This document shows positions 45,613 to 59,773 of a stretch of 64,000 nt of DNA, piece after piece. The stretch is from positions 227,344,247-227,408,246 of the forward strand of contig NC_053491.1 in the NCBI RefSeq assembly GCF_905171775.1. The letters are read 5' to 3'. A program made the position numbers and the translations under genes. Within the stretch, counting starts at the first letter, position 1; the number at the start of each line of letters is the position of its first letter. The DNA is from Rana temporaria (taxonomy: Eukaryota > Chordata > Amphibia > Anura > Ranidae). The notes beneath the pieces were generated by a model that saw nothing but the letters and a program-made list of their open reading frames with translations, was not told the origin of the DNA and did no database searches.

Positions 45613-46069
45613 TTTTGTTTCGTTCCGAATCGAAATTCGGACAAATTTTTCATTATTCGGATTCGAAAACAAATAGTCTCTTTTCGAATAGAATTTGTTT
45701 TCAAATTCGATTCATATAGAATTTTTCCGATCGAATTTCGTCCGCGGGTTTCGATTCGGAATCGAAAACGTTAGTTCGGATTCGGTAAATTCGTTAATAT
45801 TGCAATTCGGGAATTCGTATGCATTCATATACGAATTCCCGAATTGCAATATTAACTAATATTAACTAATTTACCGATTTCGAACGAACGTTTTTGATTC
45901 TGAATCGAAAACCCGCGGACGAAATTCGATCGGAATTCGAAAAAAAAAATTCTATATGAATCGAATTCGAAAACAAATTCTATTCGAAAAGAGACTATTT
46001 GTTTTGAATCCGGTCGAAATATTTTCGAATTCGACCGGATTTTTCGAAATTCGGTCGAAAACGAACAAA
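45613..46069. mobile_element. Giant TTCG-rich palindromic foldback element, duplicate copy
   Basis: Counterpart of 6676-7135. It differs only in a few T-run or A-run lengths (near 45721, 45748 and 46003). Confidence 0.75.
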
Positions 46070-46373
46070 TTCCGAAAACTATTCTGCCACAGTTGGCACC
46101 TTCGCTGCAGCAAACTGAGCCAGAAGTGTGGCCCCCCTCCTTCCCCCACAAACCTCCACTTCACAGGAAAAAGACTGTGGCCCATTCGAAAAGCTTGGTT
46201 TCCCTTAGTCAAGATGGCGGCACCAGCACACGGGTGAGGACACTAGAGAGGATTTCACTGCCACCCTATTAATATATCAGCGCTTGAAACTATTCTGCTA
46301 AATGTGAGTTTATCAGCTTTAAAATAAATAATTTTTTATAATTTTAAACGGTATCACACAATGTGGCCTTCTT

Positions 46374-46921
46374 CTCTTATTTCCCCATATTTTAATATAT
46401 CATTGGTGTGAGTTTTCATCGCGCACCATTGAACCATTCCTTCTGGTGGATTATATGGATCTTGTCTCTACTGGATGCCAAAACATACAACCACTGAGGA
46501 TTTGGCAGTTTTCACCTTGTTCATAACAACACATGTCATTTGGGCTCACGAAGACGTATGTTCCGATTCCAATTTTTCTGGTAAGCCTACTCTACGACGG
46601 ATCTTTGATCGTTATAGATGTACTTGTGCATTATGTAAAATGTGGTCAGACTTGTACCTATGTATTATATTAATGTGATAGTTCATTTTGTTTAAGGTCT
46701 TTTGTTTTATTTTTTTCCTAGTAGATGTGTTTTTATGATTGTAAACAAGCTTTCTGAACATACAAAATCCCTGTGGGTCCTGAAGAAGAGGTTTATCCGC
46801 GAAACACGTAGACCTTCTCTGAAGGATACAGATTGCTTGTCTCTGTGATGTACCTAATGACAGCAGTGGTTGCTATATGTTTTTAAATCTGTATTTAATA
46901 AAATTGAGTTTTTTTAATAAC
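46374..46921 (+). mobile_element. Possible 3' untranslated remnant of a retroelement, duplicate copy
   Basis: Counterpart of 7440-7990 with the same CTGAAGAAG...CGAAAC motif near 46779-46808. Confidence 0.3.
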
Positions 46922-47895
46922 ACTAATGTTTTGTTCATTTCTAAGAAGTGAGTGACAACAGGGGTATATTTAAAGACCCTAAAGCTCTTTCATCTTCCTC
47001 TTACTATATACACATTGGGATGATACCCTGAATCACTTTATCATTATATTTGTAGAACATACACTCCATTCCATGTTAATCTTTTCGATACACTTAAAAA
47101 AGTTCTTAGTATAGCTAGAAAATAGAATAGGATAGGGACATCAGTGTGTACAGGACCCAACTTGGATTTTATGTCGTCTTTTTATGAATTAACACTACTG
47201 AAATCGACGGCATTATTTACAACATGGCCTCTTTTTGATGTTTACAGTACTTGGCTCCCAAAAAAAAAAATAACCGATTTTGTATGTGAAAATTGATGTC
47301 ACATGGATGTCCATGTTTTTTTTGTTTAGACATTATGGATCTGTAATCTAGGTAATAACTTTCAAGCAAGCTTTGACCCTCTGACCCACAGATGGAGCTC
47401 CACAGCGTGCCTGGTATTATGAGGAATACAGCAGGAGTTTGGCTGAAAGATAATAACAATGCTTTCTTCTCTCTAGCACACTAAAAATATGCCTTTTTTT
47501 CGCCAAGAAAGACATCACTAAAACTAGAAGGTTTCTTTTTCTTATTTTGTGGTTGAATTGCTCTATGGTTACATGTTAGTGAATAAGATGACCTGTACAA
47601 GCTACCAAGTTCTTTTTAGAACAAAAGGTGACTTTATACACATCAGTTGACATGGTTTGAAGGCTGAAAATATTTTATAAAAAAAAGGTTTCAAATAAAA
47701 CTGATGTAAATATGTATTGCTTTTGTAATATGCTAGGCATGAGGTTCAGATTTACAGCTATAAAGAATTTAAAGTTAATCCTGTGGGTTTGCAATTTGCG
47801 GCCCGAGAGAACTTGTGTGCAGAATAACAATTTTTTTTTAGATTTTTTTAAAACCATAATGTACTTCTGAATGGACTGTGTACTATGGCCAGCAG

Positions 47896-48892
47896 CAGTG
47901 GCGGCCCGTCCAGACGAGGGGCAGGGGCGCCACAACCTTAATAATTTGCCCGGCCCCTAATCTACATGCAGGTTGCCGGACACTGTGGATTCCAACAGGG
48001 TTATTTTTTTAAAAAGCACGTGATTAAAGCCAGAGGCTCTAATTGGCTTAAAAAAAGAAGTTGTGTGCCAATAGCGAATGTATATTCGCTGTTGTCTTCC
48101 TGATTATCCTCCCAGCCAATCAAGAAGCGAGTCCTGAGACCCGTCACCCGATTGGCCAAGAGGAGAAGCAATCATATTTGCCGCCTAGGAGGAGAAGGGA
48201 GGATACGCACAGCAGAAGCTGGCGTGATGCTGAGGACAAAAGGATGCAGGGGAAGCTGCCACCTGCCACCCAGAGGAAGCATTACCCGTGACCTAGATGA
48301 GGTTATTATTATTATTTTTTATTATTTATTTTTTTACTAGAAATGGCGGCGATCTGCGATTTTTATTGGGACTGCGACGTTATGGCGGACACATCGGACA
48401 CATCGGACACATTTTTGGCGCCATTCACATTTATACTGCGATCAGTGCTATAAGTATGCACTAATTACAGTATAAATGTGACTGGCATTGAAGGGGTTAA
48501 CACTAGGGGGTGAGGAAGGGGTTAAATGTGTTTCCTATCAAGTGTTCTAACTGTAGGTGGAGGGGGGATGACTGGGGGGGGGTGACCGATCTGTGTCTCT
48601 ATGTACAAGAGACACAGATCGGTCTCCTCTCCAGAGACAGCACCGCTGTCTCTGTGTAAAACGGCAATGAGAGATGATCTCATATGTTTACATATGAGAT
48701 CATCTCTCATTGGCCGCACAGATCGCATCGCAAACGGCCACTCTGATTGGCCGTTCGCGGCGATCTGTAATTGGCTGTGTCCGAGGGACACGGCCAACAC
48801 AGATTTTCCCCGCTGCGCCCAAATTGACGTCCTGTTGGCTTTTGGGATCCGCGCTGTAGCCGTCAATTGACAGGCGGATCTCAAGTGGTTTA
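47896..48892. mobile_element. Hairpin-array interspersed repeat, duplicate copy
   Basis: Counterpart of 8963-9958 with all hairpins preserved and only a few one-base length differences. Confidence 0.6.
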
Positions 48893-49013
48893 AAGCTTCT
48901 AAAAAGCACTACCGAAGCATCATTGAAGCACCACTGAAGCATTGCAGAAGAATCAAAAAATACATAAAAAAGCATGTTGAAGTGGTAGGCGATTTAACCG
49001 CCTGCCAACCGCA

Positions 49014-49677
49014 TACAGTACATACACTACATTACCTAAAGTATTTGGAATGCCTGCCTTTACACGCACATGAACTTTAATGGCATCCCAGTCTTAGTCA
49101 ATAGAGTTCAATATTAAGCTGGTCCACCCTTTGCAGCTATAACAGCTTCAACTCTTCTGGAAAGGCTGTCCACAAGGTTTAGGAGTGTGTCTATGGGAAT
49201 GTTTGACCATTCTTCCAGAAAAGCATTTGTGAGGTCAGGCACTGATGTGGACGAGAAGGCCTAGCTTTCATACCAAAGGCGTTGTATCGGGTTGAGGTCA
49301 GGACTCTGTGCAGGCCAGTCAAGTGCCTCTACCCCAAACTTCCTTATCCATGTCTTTATGGTCCTTGTTTTGTGCACTGGTGGGCAGTCATGTTGGAATA
49401 GGAAGGGGCCATCCCCAAACTGTTCCCACAAAGTTGGGAGAATGAAAATGACCAAAATGTCTTGGTATGCTGATGCCTTAAGAGTTCCCTTCACTGTAAC
49501 TAAGGGGCCAAGCCTAACCCCTGAAAAACAACCCCACACCATAATCCCCACACTATAATCCCCCCTCCACCAAATGATTTAGGCCAGTGTACAAAGCAAG
49601 GTCCATAAAGACATGGACGAGCGAGTTTGGGGTGTACTTGACTGGCCTACACAGAGTCCTGACCTCAACCCGACCCC
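49014..49677 (-). pseudogene. Truncated, rearranged Tc1-type transposase, duplicate copy
   Basis: Counterpart of 10080-10742. The frame 49261-49551 encodes the same residues, including the Glu-to-Gln change and the inverted partial repeat to its right. Confidence 0.9.
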
Positions 49678-49714
49678 ATAGTTTTTGAACGGTGTGCGGT
49701 GAGGACAAGGTCTT

Positions 49715-50246
49715 CTAACTTTTAATCTCCTCCACCCTGCCCAGCCACATTCCGATAGAAGGGGAAAAACACTTCTTTCACAGAAGGGAAATGCAGGATT
49801 TGGCAGCAGTCAATAGATAAATTACTATCGTTTTTTTGTAGCTCTGTGCCGGAATTGTGGTGGCATGAAGCAGGAGGAAAGCTGGATTACCTGGAATCAC
49901 ATGGTCTTTACATTTTTGGGTAACTGCACCGGACCGTTAACCAGAAATGTTGCAGTCGAGGGCATGACCAGAAAATATGGAGCAGTGTCCCCTCGTCCTG
50001 TTGGCATCTCCAGCATCTGTCTGTGGAAGATGGGATGTACAGTACCTGTGTAGCAACTGGGGTGTATGGTACCACCTGGTCAGGATCTTATAATTGAGTT
50101 CCTGTATTTTGGTACATATGGATGTCTTCAGAGAGAATCTAATTATAGTCTGTTTTTTGGGCGTCAGTAAACGATCGCTGTAGGTCAGTGTCCTGCACGT
50201 GTTTACGAGGCATCAGGCATAGATTATTCCACGGTTTCAGCTTCTT
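49715..50246 (-). pseudogene. L1-clade ORF2 C-terminal fragment, duplicate copy
   Basis: Counterpart of 10780-11310. A one-base insertion near 49930 shifts the frame relative to copy 1, so the long frame is not open here. Confidence 0.75.
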
Positions 50247-50313
50247 TTAGTGCCAGGTGCTGGAACTCAGCAGTCCAGCACCCAGCTAACGACTGCACCT
50301 CTGCTTATTACAG

Positions 50314-50442
50314 GTGGCCGCATCAAGGTACCCTCAGGGGTCGGCAAGCTGGGAGAGGTGGACATGCTCATGAACCATGTAGAGGAGATCAAAGATTTCC
50401 ATGGTGCAGGAAGTACAGTAATACACAATTTGGCGATCAGTG
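50314..50442 (+). CDS. Candidate internal exon, duplicate copy
   Basis: Counterpart of 11378-11506 with the same acceptor, donor and reading frame, and no difference that I can see. If the duplication is real, the host gene would contain this exon twice. Confidence 0.4.
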
Positions 50443-50762
50443 GTAAGTAATGCAAAGTTCTGGAGTCAGTAGTAGGTAAAGTTTTAATAAAGATTTTTTG
50501 TAGATGAGAAAAAAAAAACTGTAATAGAAGGGTGGCTTTCTTTGCTCCAGCCGAGATATCACATGGAACATTTGTTTGACTCCTGAAAACAGCAGCTGGC
50601 CTGAGAAATGGGGATGAATGGCAACCTTACTTTATTATTGCCCTAGAATAAACAATCATCACTACTGCATTAGGGCTTGATTTAGTAAGTTCAAAAGTAG
50701 GTTTTAATGAGTTTAAAGGGGTTGTAAAGACAAAAATATTTTCCTCTTAAATTAAAGTCTGA

Positions 50763-51206
50763 GGCCCCATACACACGATAGAATCCATCCGCTGAAAAAT
50801 CCCAGCGAAGGGGTTTCAGCGGATAGATCCTATGGTGTGTACACTCCAGCGGATCTGTTTCCGCGGATATTTATCCCCTGGGATGGATTCCAGCAGATCA
50901 AATATTTGCTGACATGCTAAACAAATCTATCTGCTGGAATCCATCCCAACGGATGGATCCGCTGGTCTGTATAGACTCACTGGATCCATCCGTCCGAAGG
51001 GATCCCCCGCATGCGTCGTAATGATTCGACGCATGCGTGGAATTCCTTATATGACAGCGTCGCGCACGTCGCCGCGTCATAATCGTCATCGCCAGAGGAT
51101 TTCGGCGCGGATTTCAATGCGATGGTGAGTACACTCCATCGCATGGAAATCCGCTGAAATCCTCGAGAGGATTTATCCGCGGAAACGGTCTCGTGTGTAT
51201 GGGGCC
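50763..51206. mobile_element. Nested inverted-repeat element, GGCCCC-type ends, duplicate copy
   Basis: Counterpart of 11827-12268 with TGA flanks at 50760-50762 and 51207-51209. It carries a cluster of substitutions against copy 1 at about 51100-51150. Confidence 0.75.
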
Positions 51207-51648
51207 TGACAGTAGCTGATAAAGTAAAAAGTAATGTTTTGCATTATAACTAGTTTGATACCTGTTGAAATCAAGCTGTTTTATTCACCTCCGTCACTCC
51301 AGAATCGTTATTCTCACTGACTTCCTGGTTTGCGGTGCGCATTCATTCTTGCTACATCATGGTCTAATGGGAACTACAGTTCCCATTAGGCTTAGCCTCC
51401 ATGCCTGTGAGGGATAAGAGAGCATCTTCACGCTGGGCTGTAGTCATAGGGAGGGGGTGAGCACATTCTGCTTTCCACCATGAAAAACAGCTCAGATGCT
51501 GGTGGAAAGCAAGAAGAGGAGAGACAGGAAATGGCATTTTCAAACCTGGATTACTGTATTTTGGAGGTCAAAAGGAAAAACGAGGTAAGTGATATTTAAA
51601 TGCTCTTGCTTACAGCAATCAATTGATCTGATAAAAAACGAACCTTTA

Positions 51649-52039
51649 GGGCTCTTTCACACGGAGCGGATCCATATTGATCCGCCCCGTGTGTGTCCGT
51701 CTGCTCAGCGGGGATCATTTGTAAATCCCTACTGAGCTGTCGGCGGACAGGGCGGTCCCCGCACACTGTGCAGAGACCACCCTGTCTTTCCTCCGCTCTC
51801 CCCTATGGGAAATCGGATGAATACGGACCGTGTGTCCGTATTCATCCGATCCGTTCCACCAGACCAAAGAAAAATAGGGTTTTCTTCCGTCTGAAAAAGC
51901 GGATCTTTGCGGAGGCAGATCTTTACGGACTTTAGTGGATGCTCATCAGCTAACGTCCACAATCCCATAGGGATGCATTGTGAGTCCGTAAACGGACTTT
52001 TAAAAAACGGACCGTTCGTCCGCCTGTGTGAAAGGGCCC
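51649..52039. mobile_element. Nested inverted-repeat element with TTA flanks, duplicate copy
   Basis: Counterpart of 12711-13101, the same length (391 bp), with TTA at 51646-51648 and 52040-52042. Confidence 0.7.
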
Positions 52040-53721
52040 TTAGTGTTCCTTTAAGTAAGTTAAAGTAAAAGTTTGTTAGTAGTGTGCTTTTTCTTGTTCA
52101 TAGCTGAAATTATTTTATTCTTCTCTCTACCAGTCAGTTGTCCATTTTTCAGGTGAAGGACATCTTGGAAGAGATAAACCAATAGCCTCACGCAGTGCTC
52201 CCTAGCCTGGCAGCGGCTGCTTTTGAGCTTTTTAAACACAGTGTTTACCTGCTATTTAATTGCTGTGCCACAACCACCCCTGTGTTTAACGCTGATCGCT
52301 TTCCCCATTTAGGCACATTAAGTTTCTTTATCTCCTGATTGCTTTCTTGAAGGGCTGTAAATTTAAATTATAACTGTTACCTCTTTGAATCGCACTCAGT
52401 AAAAATCACCATATAAATATTTTTCATGATTGTTATTATTGGGATAAATGTTCTACAAATCCCCAGAAGACAGGGAGTAGAATTGCCTGTGACTACAGGT
52501 TATTGGACACGAATGGCTGCACACTACTCCAACAAGGAAGGTGTCAGCGACTAGGTTGCAGCTGCTGATAATCCTATCATGATTACAATGTTTACCAAGC
52601 AAAGGGTTTGGAGGTACCTGCCTGCAGCCCTACTGCCAACACAGATTGCCCTGCCTGTTTGTTCTGCAATGTGTTACATTGCTCTCTGGCTCTGAAGGGA
52701 TTAAGCTACATGAGAAACAAGTTGCCAACAGCCTGGCTTTACCAGCCATGATAAGCTTTACTCGAAAATGGATATGGTTTTTTATTGCTGAATTTGTCAA
52801 GTATACAGCTTCAATTAATTGGATTCCTTTGTCTTCCTTTTGCTTGTTCTGGCATTTCCTTGCTTGTTGTATATAATTATCACTGATGGAATTGTTTCTT
52901 TTTTCTGCCTTGTCGCCTGTTTCTTTTGAAACTTGGTCCTATACCAGCGCATTCAGATATTTTACAAATGAGATTTTATGCAAATATGACAAAATCTGAC
53001 CAGTCTTGCTGTTTGGCACTTTAGACATATTTGGAGCTATAGAAGCTGGCACAGGAAAAGTCTTTCAACAACTACACCTATGTGGTTATCATACATCTGT
53101 CCCAAAAAAACAATAAATGTTGTTTTGTTACCAACTTGCATAAAATGAACCCAGTGAATATAAACCTTGAAAATTGGGCAGTTATCAAAATTAGAATTTT
53201 TGGTAATTTAACTTTGTTTTGTGGAAGTATGGTAGTTTAAGTGCATTAAGGGAATCACCCCTCTGGTAAACTGGCCAACTTGTCTAGTCTGCATATCTAT
53301 TTATCCATTGGTTCAAAAGTTATGCATGGAACAGGTAAGCAACCCTTCCAAAAAAGTTTATGAATTGGGTCAAACCATAAGAAAGCAGCAGCACCAAGAA
53401 TGGACAAAGAACCACAAAGTGGGTCATAGCAAGAAAGAGAGCAACAAGCCAAAACTCATGTGCAAAAAGAAAAGAATGGACAACCTAAGTTTTGATTTGA
53501 TTTATACTTTTTTTTATTGCTTTTACTTACTGTAACTCTATAAGGTATCTTATTCCACAACTTTTTATTTGTATCTTTGTGAAATGTTGTATAAAGTAGT
53601 GATACCCACCCAAATTATATTGTTTTTGTAAGGGTGAGCAAAGATCCTAACACATCTCAGGGTCCCACTGTTTTAGTTTTTTTTGTATTTAACAATAATT
53701 GCCCCAGTTTGGTTCTTTCAG

Positions 53722-53906
53722 CTTCACACCCTTTAACAGAACCTTACCATCTGCTTCAAGACTGCACAAATTACCTACCTCTGCCTCAAGTTTTTCATTA
53801 CAGGAAAGCAATGCACACTGATCATCTAAATGCCCGATCAAAAGGTGCAAGCTGGACCATTGCATCAATGACTTCTGTTTCATCAAGCAAGCTTCCATAT
53901 AAGCAG
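53722..53906 (+). CDS. Second candidate exon, duplicate copy
   Basis: Counterpart of 14784-14968 with the same splice signals and frame, and no difference that I can see. Confidence 0.35.
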
Positions 53907-54817
53907 GTAGGATCTTCTACAGTAATTATCTAGGTTGAAGGCATCTGTACAAAGGCTTTCCTTGACACAATTGACTTTGATATACAGAGACCTTTATGAT
54001 AAACACTCAAAGCTTCTACCATTGCAGAAGTGGAGAGAGTTGAGAAGTTCCCATATGATGTATATCTCCTGATTAACCTGTGTACATCAAGAGTTCCTTA
54101 ATTGTGGGTAAATGTCACAGAGAGTGACTTTTCATTGGAATATTTATACCAACATTTGGTTGAAGAACAGAAGGCCCCAGCAGAAGACCTGAGAAGGGTG
54201 TGGAGGCTGTAAAATATTGAGAAAGATGTACAGCTGGGGGAGAGGTAGCCTATCTCCAACCCTTTAGTAAAGTTGAACTGGGATAGTCGGGTCATTTATA
54301 TTGTGTTAGAAGTTGATTCAATTAGGGAAAAAGACTCTAGGTTAGAACTGATTCCCAAAGTAATTTCAATTAGGGCATTACAGAAGGTCTGAGGAACAGT
54401 AACCATCAGTGTGAAGTTATGGGCTCCAATGCTACTAAGACAGGTCAACCCAGCTACCCCCACCTCACCACCTGTTTTCCTGGAGGAAGCCAAAGACAGG
54501 AGCCCAGCTTGTTCTAGAGATCTGCTATTTGAGCGACCTACTGTTCCAGGGTGCTGTTGCAGGGCTTTACTATTGACAACTGTGAGTAGAATACTGATAC
54601 AGTGAGAATTTTGTGTTGCCATTAAAATGCCTACTGGTTGTTATGACTAGGCGCTGTATTCGTGCAAGGAAGATGTTGCACTGTGCCAGCCAGGAAATGA
54701 GGTACAGCAGAAGCCATGTGGTGTGACTGCAGAGGAGACCTCATGTGGTAAGGGCTGTCACTGAGGATACTGCTGTGTCATCCATCTGAAGTGTTGAGAG
54801 GCCTCTAGCCATTTGTT

Positions 54818-56087
54818 CCTTTTTAAAGGGACGGAAACAGCACTTCTCAAAATATGTAATGACGCTCTCAAAGCAGCAGACAACGAAGAATCTTGTCTTC
54901 TGATACTTCTGGACCTTAGTGCTGCCTTTCACACAGTAGACCACAAATTGTTGCTGACTCGCCTCACAGAAGTAGCTAGAGTTGCAGACTCGGATCTACC
55001 CTGGTTTTCATCATTCCTGGAAAAATTATCCCAGACAGTGAAACTAGGACCTTTCATGTCTGAAACATGTATTGTGTCATGCAGAGTCCCCCAAGGATCA
55101 CCCCTATCGCCCGTACTATTCAACATTTACCTCTGCCCACTCCTAAAAATGACCTACTCTATCACTCCTACGCGAACGACCCTTAACTTTATTATCGTAT
55201 CAGCAACAAAAAGGACCAATACCCCATATTAGAACAATGCCTCACTCAGATAGACAACTGGATGATGGAGAGTCACCTCAAACTCAATGGATCAAAAACA
55301 GAACTCCTTCTACTCCATGCAAACCGAAAGAGACTGCCCAGGACGACATGGACACCAACGCCCATCTTGGGACAAACCATCACCCCAAACACCAAAGTCA
55401 AAAGCCTCGGAGTCATTTTTGACTCTGATATGACAATGGATGCACAAATAGGATCAGTAGTTAGCGGATCTCACCATATTCTACGTCTGCTACGGAGACT
55501 CGTTCCCTTCATCACGAAAGAAGACACAGCAGTGGTGGTAGGGACAATTATTAACTCCAGGCTAGATTATGCAAATTCCCTCTATCTCGGACTCCCAAAA
55601 TACCAGTTTGCCCGTCTCCAAGTCATTCAGAACACGGCGGCACGACTGGTAACAGGAAAAAAACCCTGGGAACCAATCACTCCGTCCCTGAGATCCCTCC
55701 ATTGGCTGGCCATAAGGACCAAGTCACATTTAAGGCCCTATGCCTGACGCACAAATGTGTACACGGAAGCGCCCCCCAATATTTATGTGAGAAAATAAAA
55801 TACCAAAACCCCAATCGCGTTCTTCGATCAACTAACCAAAAACTACTACAAATCCCCAAAGCCCGCTACAAGACCAAAGAGAACGAAGATTTGCAGTCCA
55901 AGGACCTTGACTGTGGAACGCATTACCGACTAACATCCGAACAGAAATTGATCACTAGGCCTTCAGAGAAAAACTCAAGACCCACCTATTCTGAAGGATA
56001 AATAGAAGGAAAATGGATGCCAAGCACCTTGAGGCGATTCAGTTCGCATTTGTAGCGCTATACAAGTTATTCACTCACTCACTCACC
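54818..56087 (+). pseudogene. CR1/L2-type LINE reverse transcriptase fragment, duplicate copy
   Basis: Counterpart of 15880-17148. Here TTTGCCCGTCTCC (about 55609) keeps the frame open through the region 55262-55747 (161 aa), running from HLKLNGSKTE to the LHWLA block. YAND is again present at the catalytic box. Later frames are still broken near 55740. Confidence 0.9.
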
Positions 56088-57060
56088 TTGGGATTACAAA
56101 TATTCTCTGTTGGGATTAAGCGCTCAAACCAAAGATTTAAGACTCCAGCACAGGCTGATTGTACTTGGTACTCATTGGGTAGTGTTTTAAAGAAAGACTC
56201 CTCTGGCCAATTAGTGGTGTTACCTGTTAAAAGTTGTGTTTTTTTGTAGTACAATTATAGTAAAGTGTGTCCCAAAGCATTATTGTGTCCTGCATTATTA
56301 TATTTTATATTGTAGTGAAACAAATAAAAAAAAATGCCTCTTGCCTTCTCATAGGCATACTTACCTCATAAACTCTTTGCAAAACCCAGGTGTGTTGGTG
56401 AGTACAAAGGTAATACCTGAGTGGGTCATGATCTCCATAAAACAGAAGTACGCAATAAATCTGCAGCTCCATGCTACATTAGTTTTGGATAGTGTAGGGC
56501 TATCCCACATGGGGCTGCTGGTAGTAGCGATTCTTTTGTAATAATATAGAGGCTGCCCACCACCACAAGCACCAGTCCAAACACCCTGGCTCCAATAACT
56601 CCAGTCTAGGGAATGTCTTTTTGAAAAGTATTGAAGAACTTTAAACAGGAAGGGTGTTAGGGCAAAGGACACTCCAAAATGTTGCATAGTAAACAGGAGT
56701 ACACTCTTGTCTAGGCTCATACTCCAGGAATCTGCTGAGGACAGAGGAATGGGCAGTACTCTGAGACCCTGTGAGAGCCACCTCAGTCGAAGCTACTCTG
56801 GCACTTTTATCCTGAAAGCACACACAGTCACCAGGAATCAATTCAGGGTTATTACTCACAAGTCCCCAGCTGCATCTTCCAGCTTCCTCTGGACACGGTC
56901 CAGTGAAATGGACAATCTTTCTCCAGACCCGATCCCTTATGGTAAAGTCCCACAGCCAGCTTCTCAGATATTCACTCAAGGTCCTCAGTAGGAATGAGCT
57001 GAACACCCCTGGTTCAGTTCACATCAGAACATGCGAACAGGCAAAAAGTTTGAGCAAACA

Positions 57061-57290
57061 CGGGAGGCCTCCCGGCGACAACTGTCTTTTGGCTTTGACA
57101 GCTGTTATATAGGCAAGGACAGGGCCACCCGATGATGTAAACAAGTGACCCCACCTCCCTCTGACATCAGATGATGGCACATGATATCAGAAGGGGGCGG
57201 GGTCACTCGGTTACATCACCGGGTGGCCCCTTCCTTGCCTATATAACAGCTGTCACAGCCAAGAGACAGCAGTCGCCGGAAGACCTCACA
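57061..57290. mobile_element. Long foldback element, duplicate copy
   Basis: Counterpart of 18121-18350, apparently unchanged. Confidence 0.7.
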
Positions 57291-58012
57291 TCGAGGTGGA
57301 GCCTTTGTTTTTTTTTCTATTTTTCGGGTCTGTCAGGAGATAGATGGACATCGTGGGACACTTTTTTCTTTTACCTTTTTAATAAAGGAATTGTCAAAAA
57401 CTGTCTATTGTGGTTTCTACTGTTGACACTTGTTTTTGGAGAATGATAAATACAGGGGGTGGTGCTGGTTTGGCCACAATGAGTGGCCAAACCAGCGTGG
57501 CCAGCGTGGCCAAAGGCGTATGATTTTTCGTATAAGGATTCAGATCCAGATTAGGATTCAGCATTGCTCAGGACAGCAGCATTTTGCCCCTTTCATGTTT
57601 TTAAAGTAGATGCAGCAATGTCTTTAATGTTTCAAGCAATACTATATGGTCAGTGTAAATAGAAATCCCTAAAGGATAATATTATGCATGGTATTTTATC
57701 TTGCTACTGTATTTTATGCTTATAACTGTATTTTTAATTTATAGACGTGTCTTTCGTCCTGGTTACAATCACATACCACTGAAGAAAAGTAATATCTGTT
57801 TCAAACTCGAAACGCATCGGGTTCTCCCCACTTGTTTGATATATACAACAGAGCAATGATTGTACTTTTATGTATTGCATGTTTGTTTTGATCATTCACT
57901 GTGCATCCTATACACCCACTTTTTCACATTTTTCCTTTATGCTATGTAGATTGTGTTTATCTACTATTGCCTTAAATAAATACCTTATACTAAAATCATA
58001 CGCCTTTATTAC

Positions 58013-58508
58013 TCAGAGGAGTTTTACCTTTTCCACCAGAGGAATAATTTACATGTGCACATTGATGAATGGTTAGGGGTACAATATACCCGATACCCAT
58101 TCACATGAGGGGGCGGGATCTGGGGGGTCCCCTTGTTATTCTGATAAGACCCCCACCTGCAGACCCCAACAACCAATGGCCAGGGTTGTTGGGAAGAGGT
58201 CCTTGTCGACATCAACATGGGGACAAGGTGCTTTGGGGGACCCCAAAACACCCTCCCCATGTTGAGCGCAAATGGCCTGGTTTTGTTCAGGAGGAGGGGC
58301 GTTCGCTCGCCCCCCCCTTTCCTGGCCTTCCTGGCTGCTTGCCCGGATAAGGGTCTGGTATGGATTTTGGGGGGGGACCCCACGCCAATTTTTTTTACAT
58401 TTTAGCGTGGAGTTCCCCTTAAAATATATGCCAGACCCAAATGGCCTGGTATGGATTTTTTTTTGGGGGGGGGGCATGCCATTTTTTTAAAATTATGTCA
58501 TAGGGTTC
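58013..58508. repeat. GC-rich interspersed repeat, duplicate copy
   Basis: Counterpart of 19070-19560, with G-run and T-run length differences. Confidence 0.5.
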
Positions 58509-58611
58509 CCCTTTACCACTTCAATACACTGTATTATATACTTAGCACAGACTGAACCGTATATGTATATACTAAACTGCCTGCACTATATAGTCTACAC
58601 TGAATGCACTG

Positions 58612-58621
58612 TGTGTGTGTG

Positions 58622-58673
<52 letters not shown>
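58612..58673. repeat. (TG)n/(TA)n microsatellite, longer duplicate allele
   Basis: Counterpart of 19672-19722 with an uninterrupted TA tract. This is one of the few differences between copies that could be a natural length polymorphism and not a base-calling error. Confidence 0.9.
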
Positions 58674-58676
<3 letters not shown>

Positions 58677-59773
58677 AATACATTGCCTGCACTGTATATA
58701 TATTCTACACTGACTGCACTGTATATACAGTATATATTATATACACATACATACACACACTAAACTGCCTGCACACCACTAACTAACCTGCCTAACCTAG
58801 CTCAAGTTCTCTCAATCTTTCCGTTATCACACTACATACGGCCGCTGTGTAAGCAGCCTTATATAGTGTGGGGCGTGGACTTAGCCCCCTGAGCCATGAT
58901 TGGCCAAAGGCACCCTGCCTTTTGCCACTCATGGCTCTCCCAGCATGTGTCGCGCTGTGAATGGCCAAATCATGTAGCTCAGGTAAATGCTTTGGCCAAT
59001 TAGCAGCCGTCATTGGGGCGCTTCGCGGCACTCTAATTTGCCACGAACGCCTCATATGTTCGGTTCGTTTGCGGACAAACGAACACCTGATGTTCGAGTC
59101 GAACTTACGTTTGATTCGAACATCGGGACCATCCCTAGTGTCAGCCCTGATACCACTGAGGGCTCAAGAACAGCTACACAGTCCACAGGCTACTGCAGTT
59201 GGCAGAATAGGTGTGAACAATGGAAAATTTGTTTTGGTTTAATTTGTTAGGTAAATCATTTTGTTTTGTCATAATCGTTATGTTAGAATGATTCATTCTT
59301 AGAACAATTTGTTATTTTGGGAGTGTATATACAGTATTTGTTGTTCCAAATAAATTAATATTTTCTGTTATTCTTTTGTTATTTCGGAAGATTGGCTATA
59401 TTCTTTTACCGTGTCAATAATAAGTAGAAAGTGAATCATCTTAAATTCACATTTAAACCTAACTATATTTATTGCAATATGTTTCCATTGCATATGTAGC
59501 ACATTTTTAAAAATATTGAAATGTTAAACGCAAAAAGAATTGGCTGATTATTCAAGAGTTAAAGACTACTGTGTTGCTCTCCTCCAAATAAAACAAGCAA
59601 ATCAGAATTAATACGTAATCATTCGTTATCTTAATATGTTGAATTAAATTCCCAATTCCCAGCTGACTTTGTTTATTGGGCCATGCACATACAAATTAAA
59701 TTAATGGTCTCAACCCCAATACAAAAAGAATCTTATTAGAATTTTCATGCTACTCTCATTAGAATAAAATCAA

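Larger units (their letters stand above)
50717..52050. mobile_element. TTAA-bounded element with nested insertions, duplicate copy
   Basis: Counterpart of 11781-13112, with TTAA at 50713-50716 and 52051-52054 and both nested elements present. Confidence 0.6.
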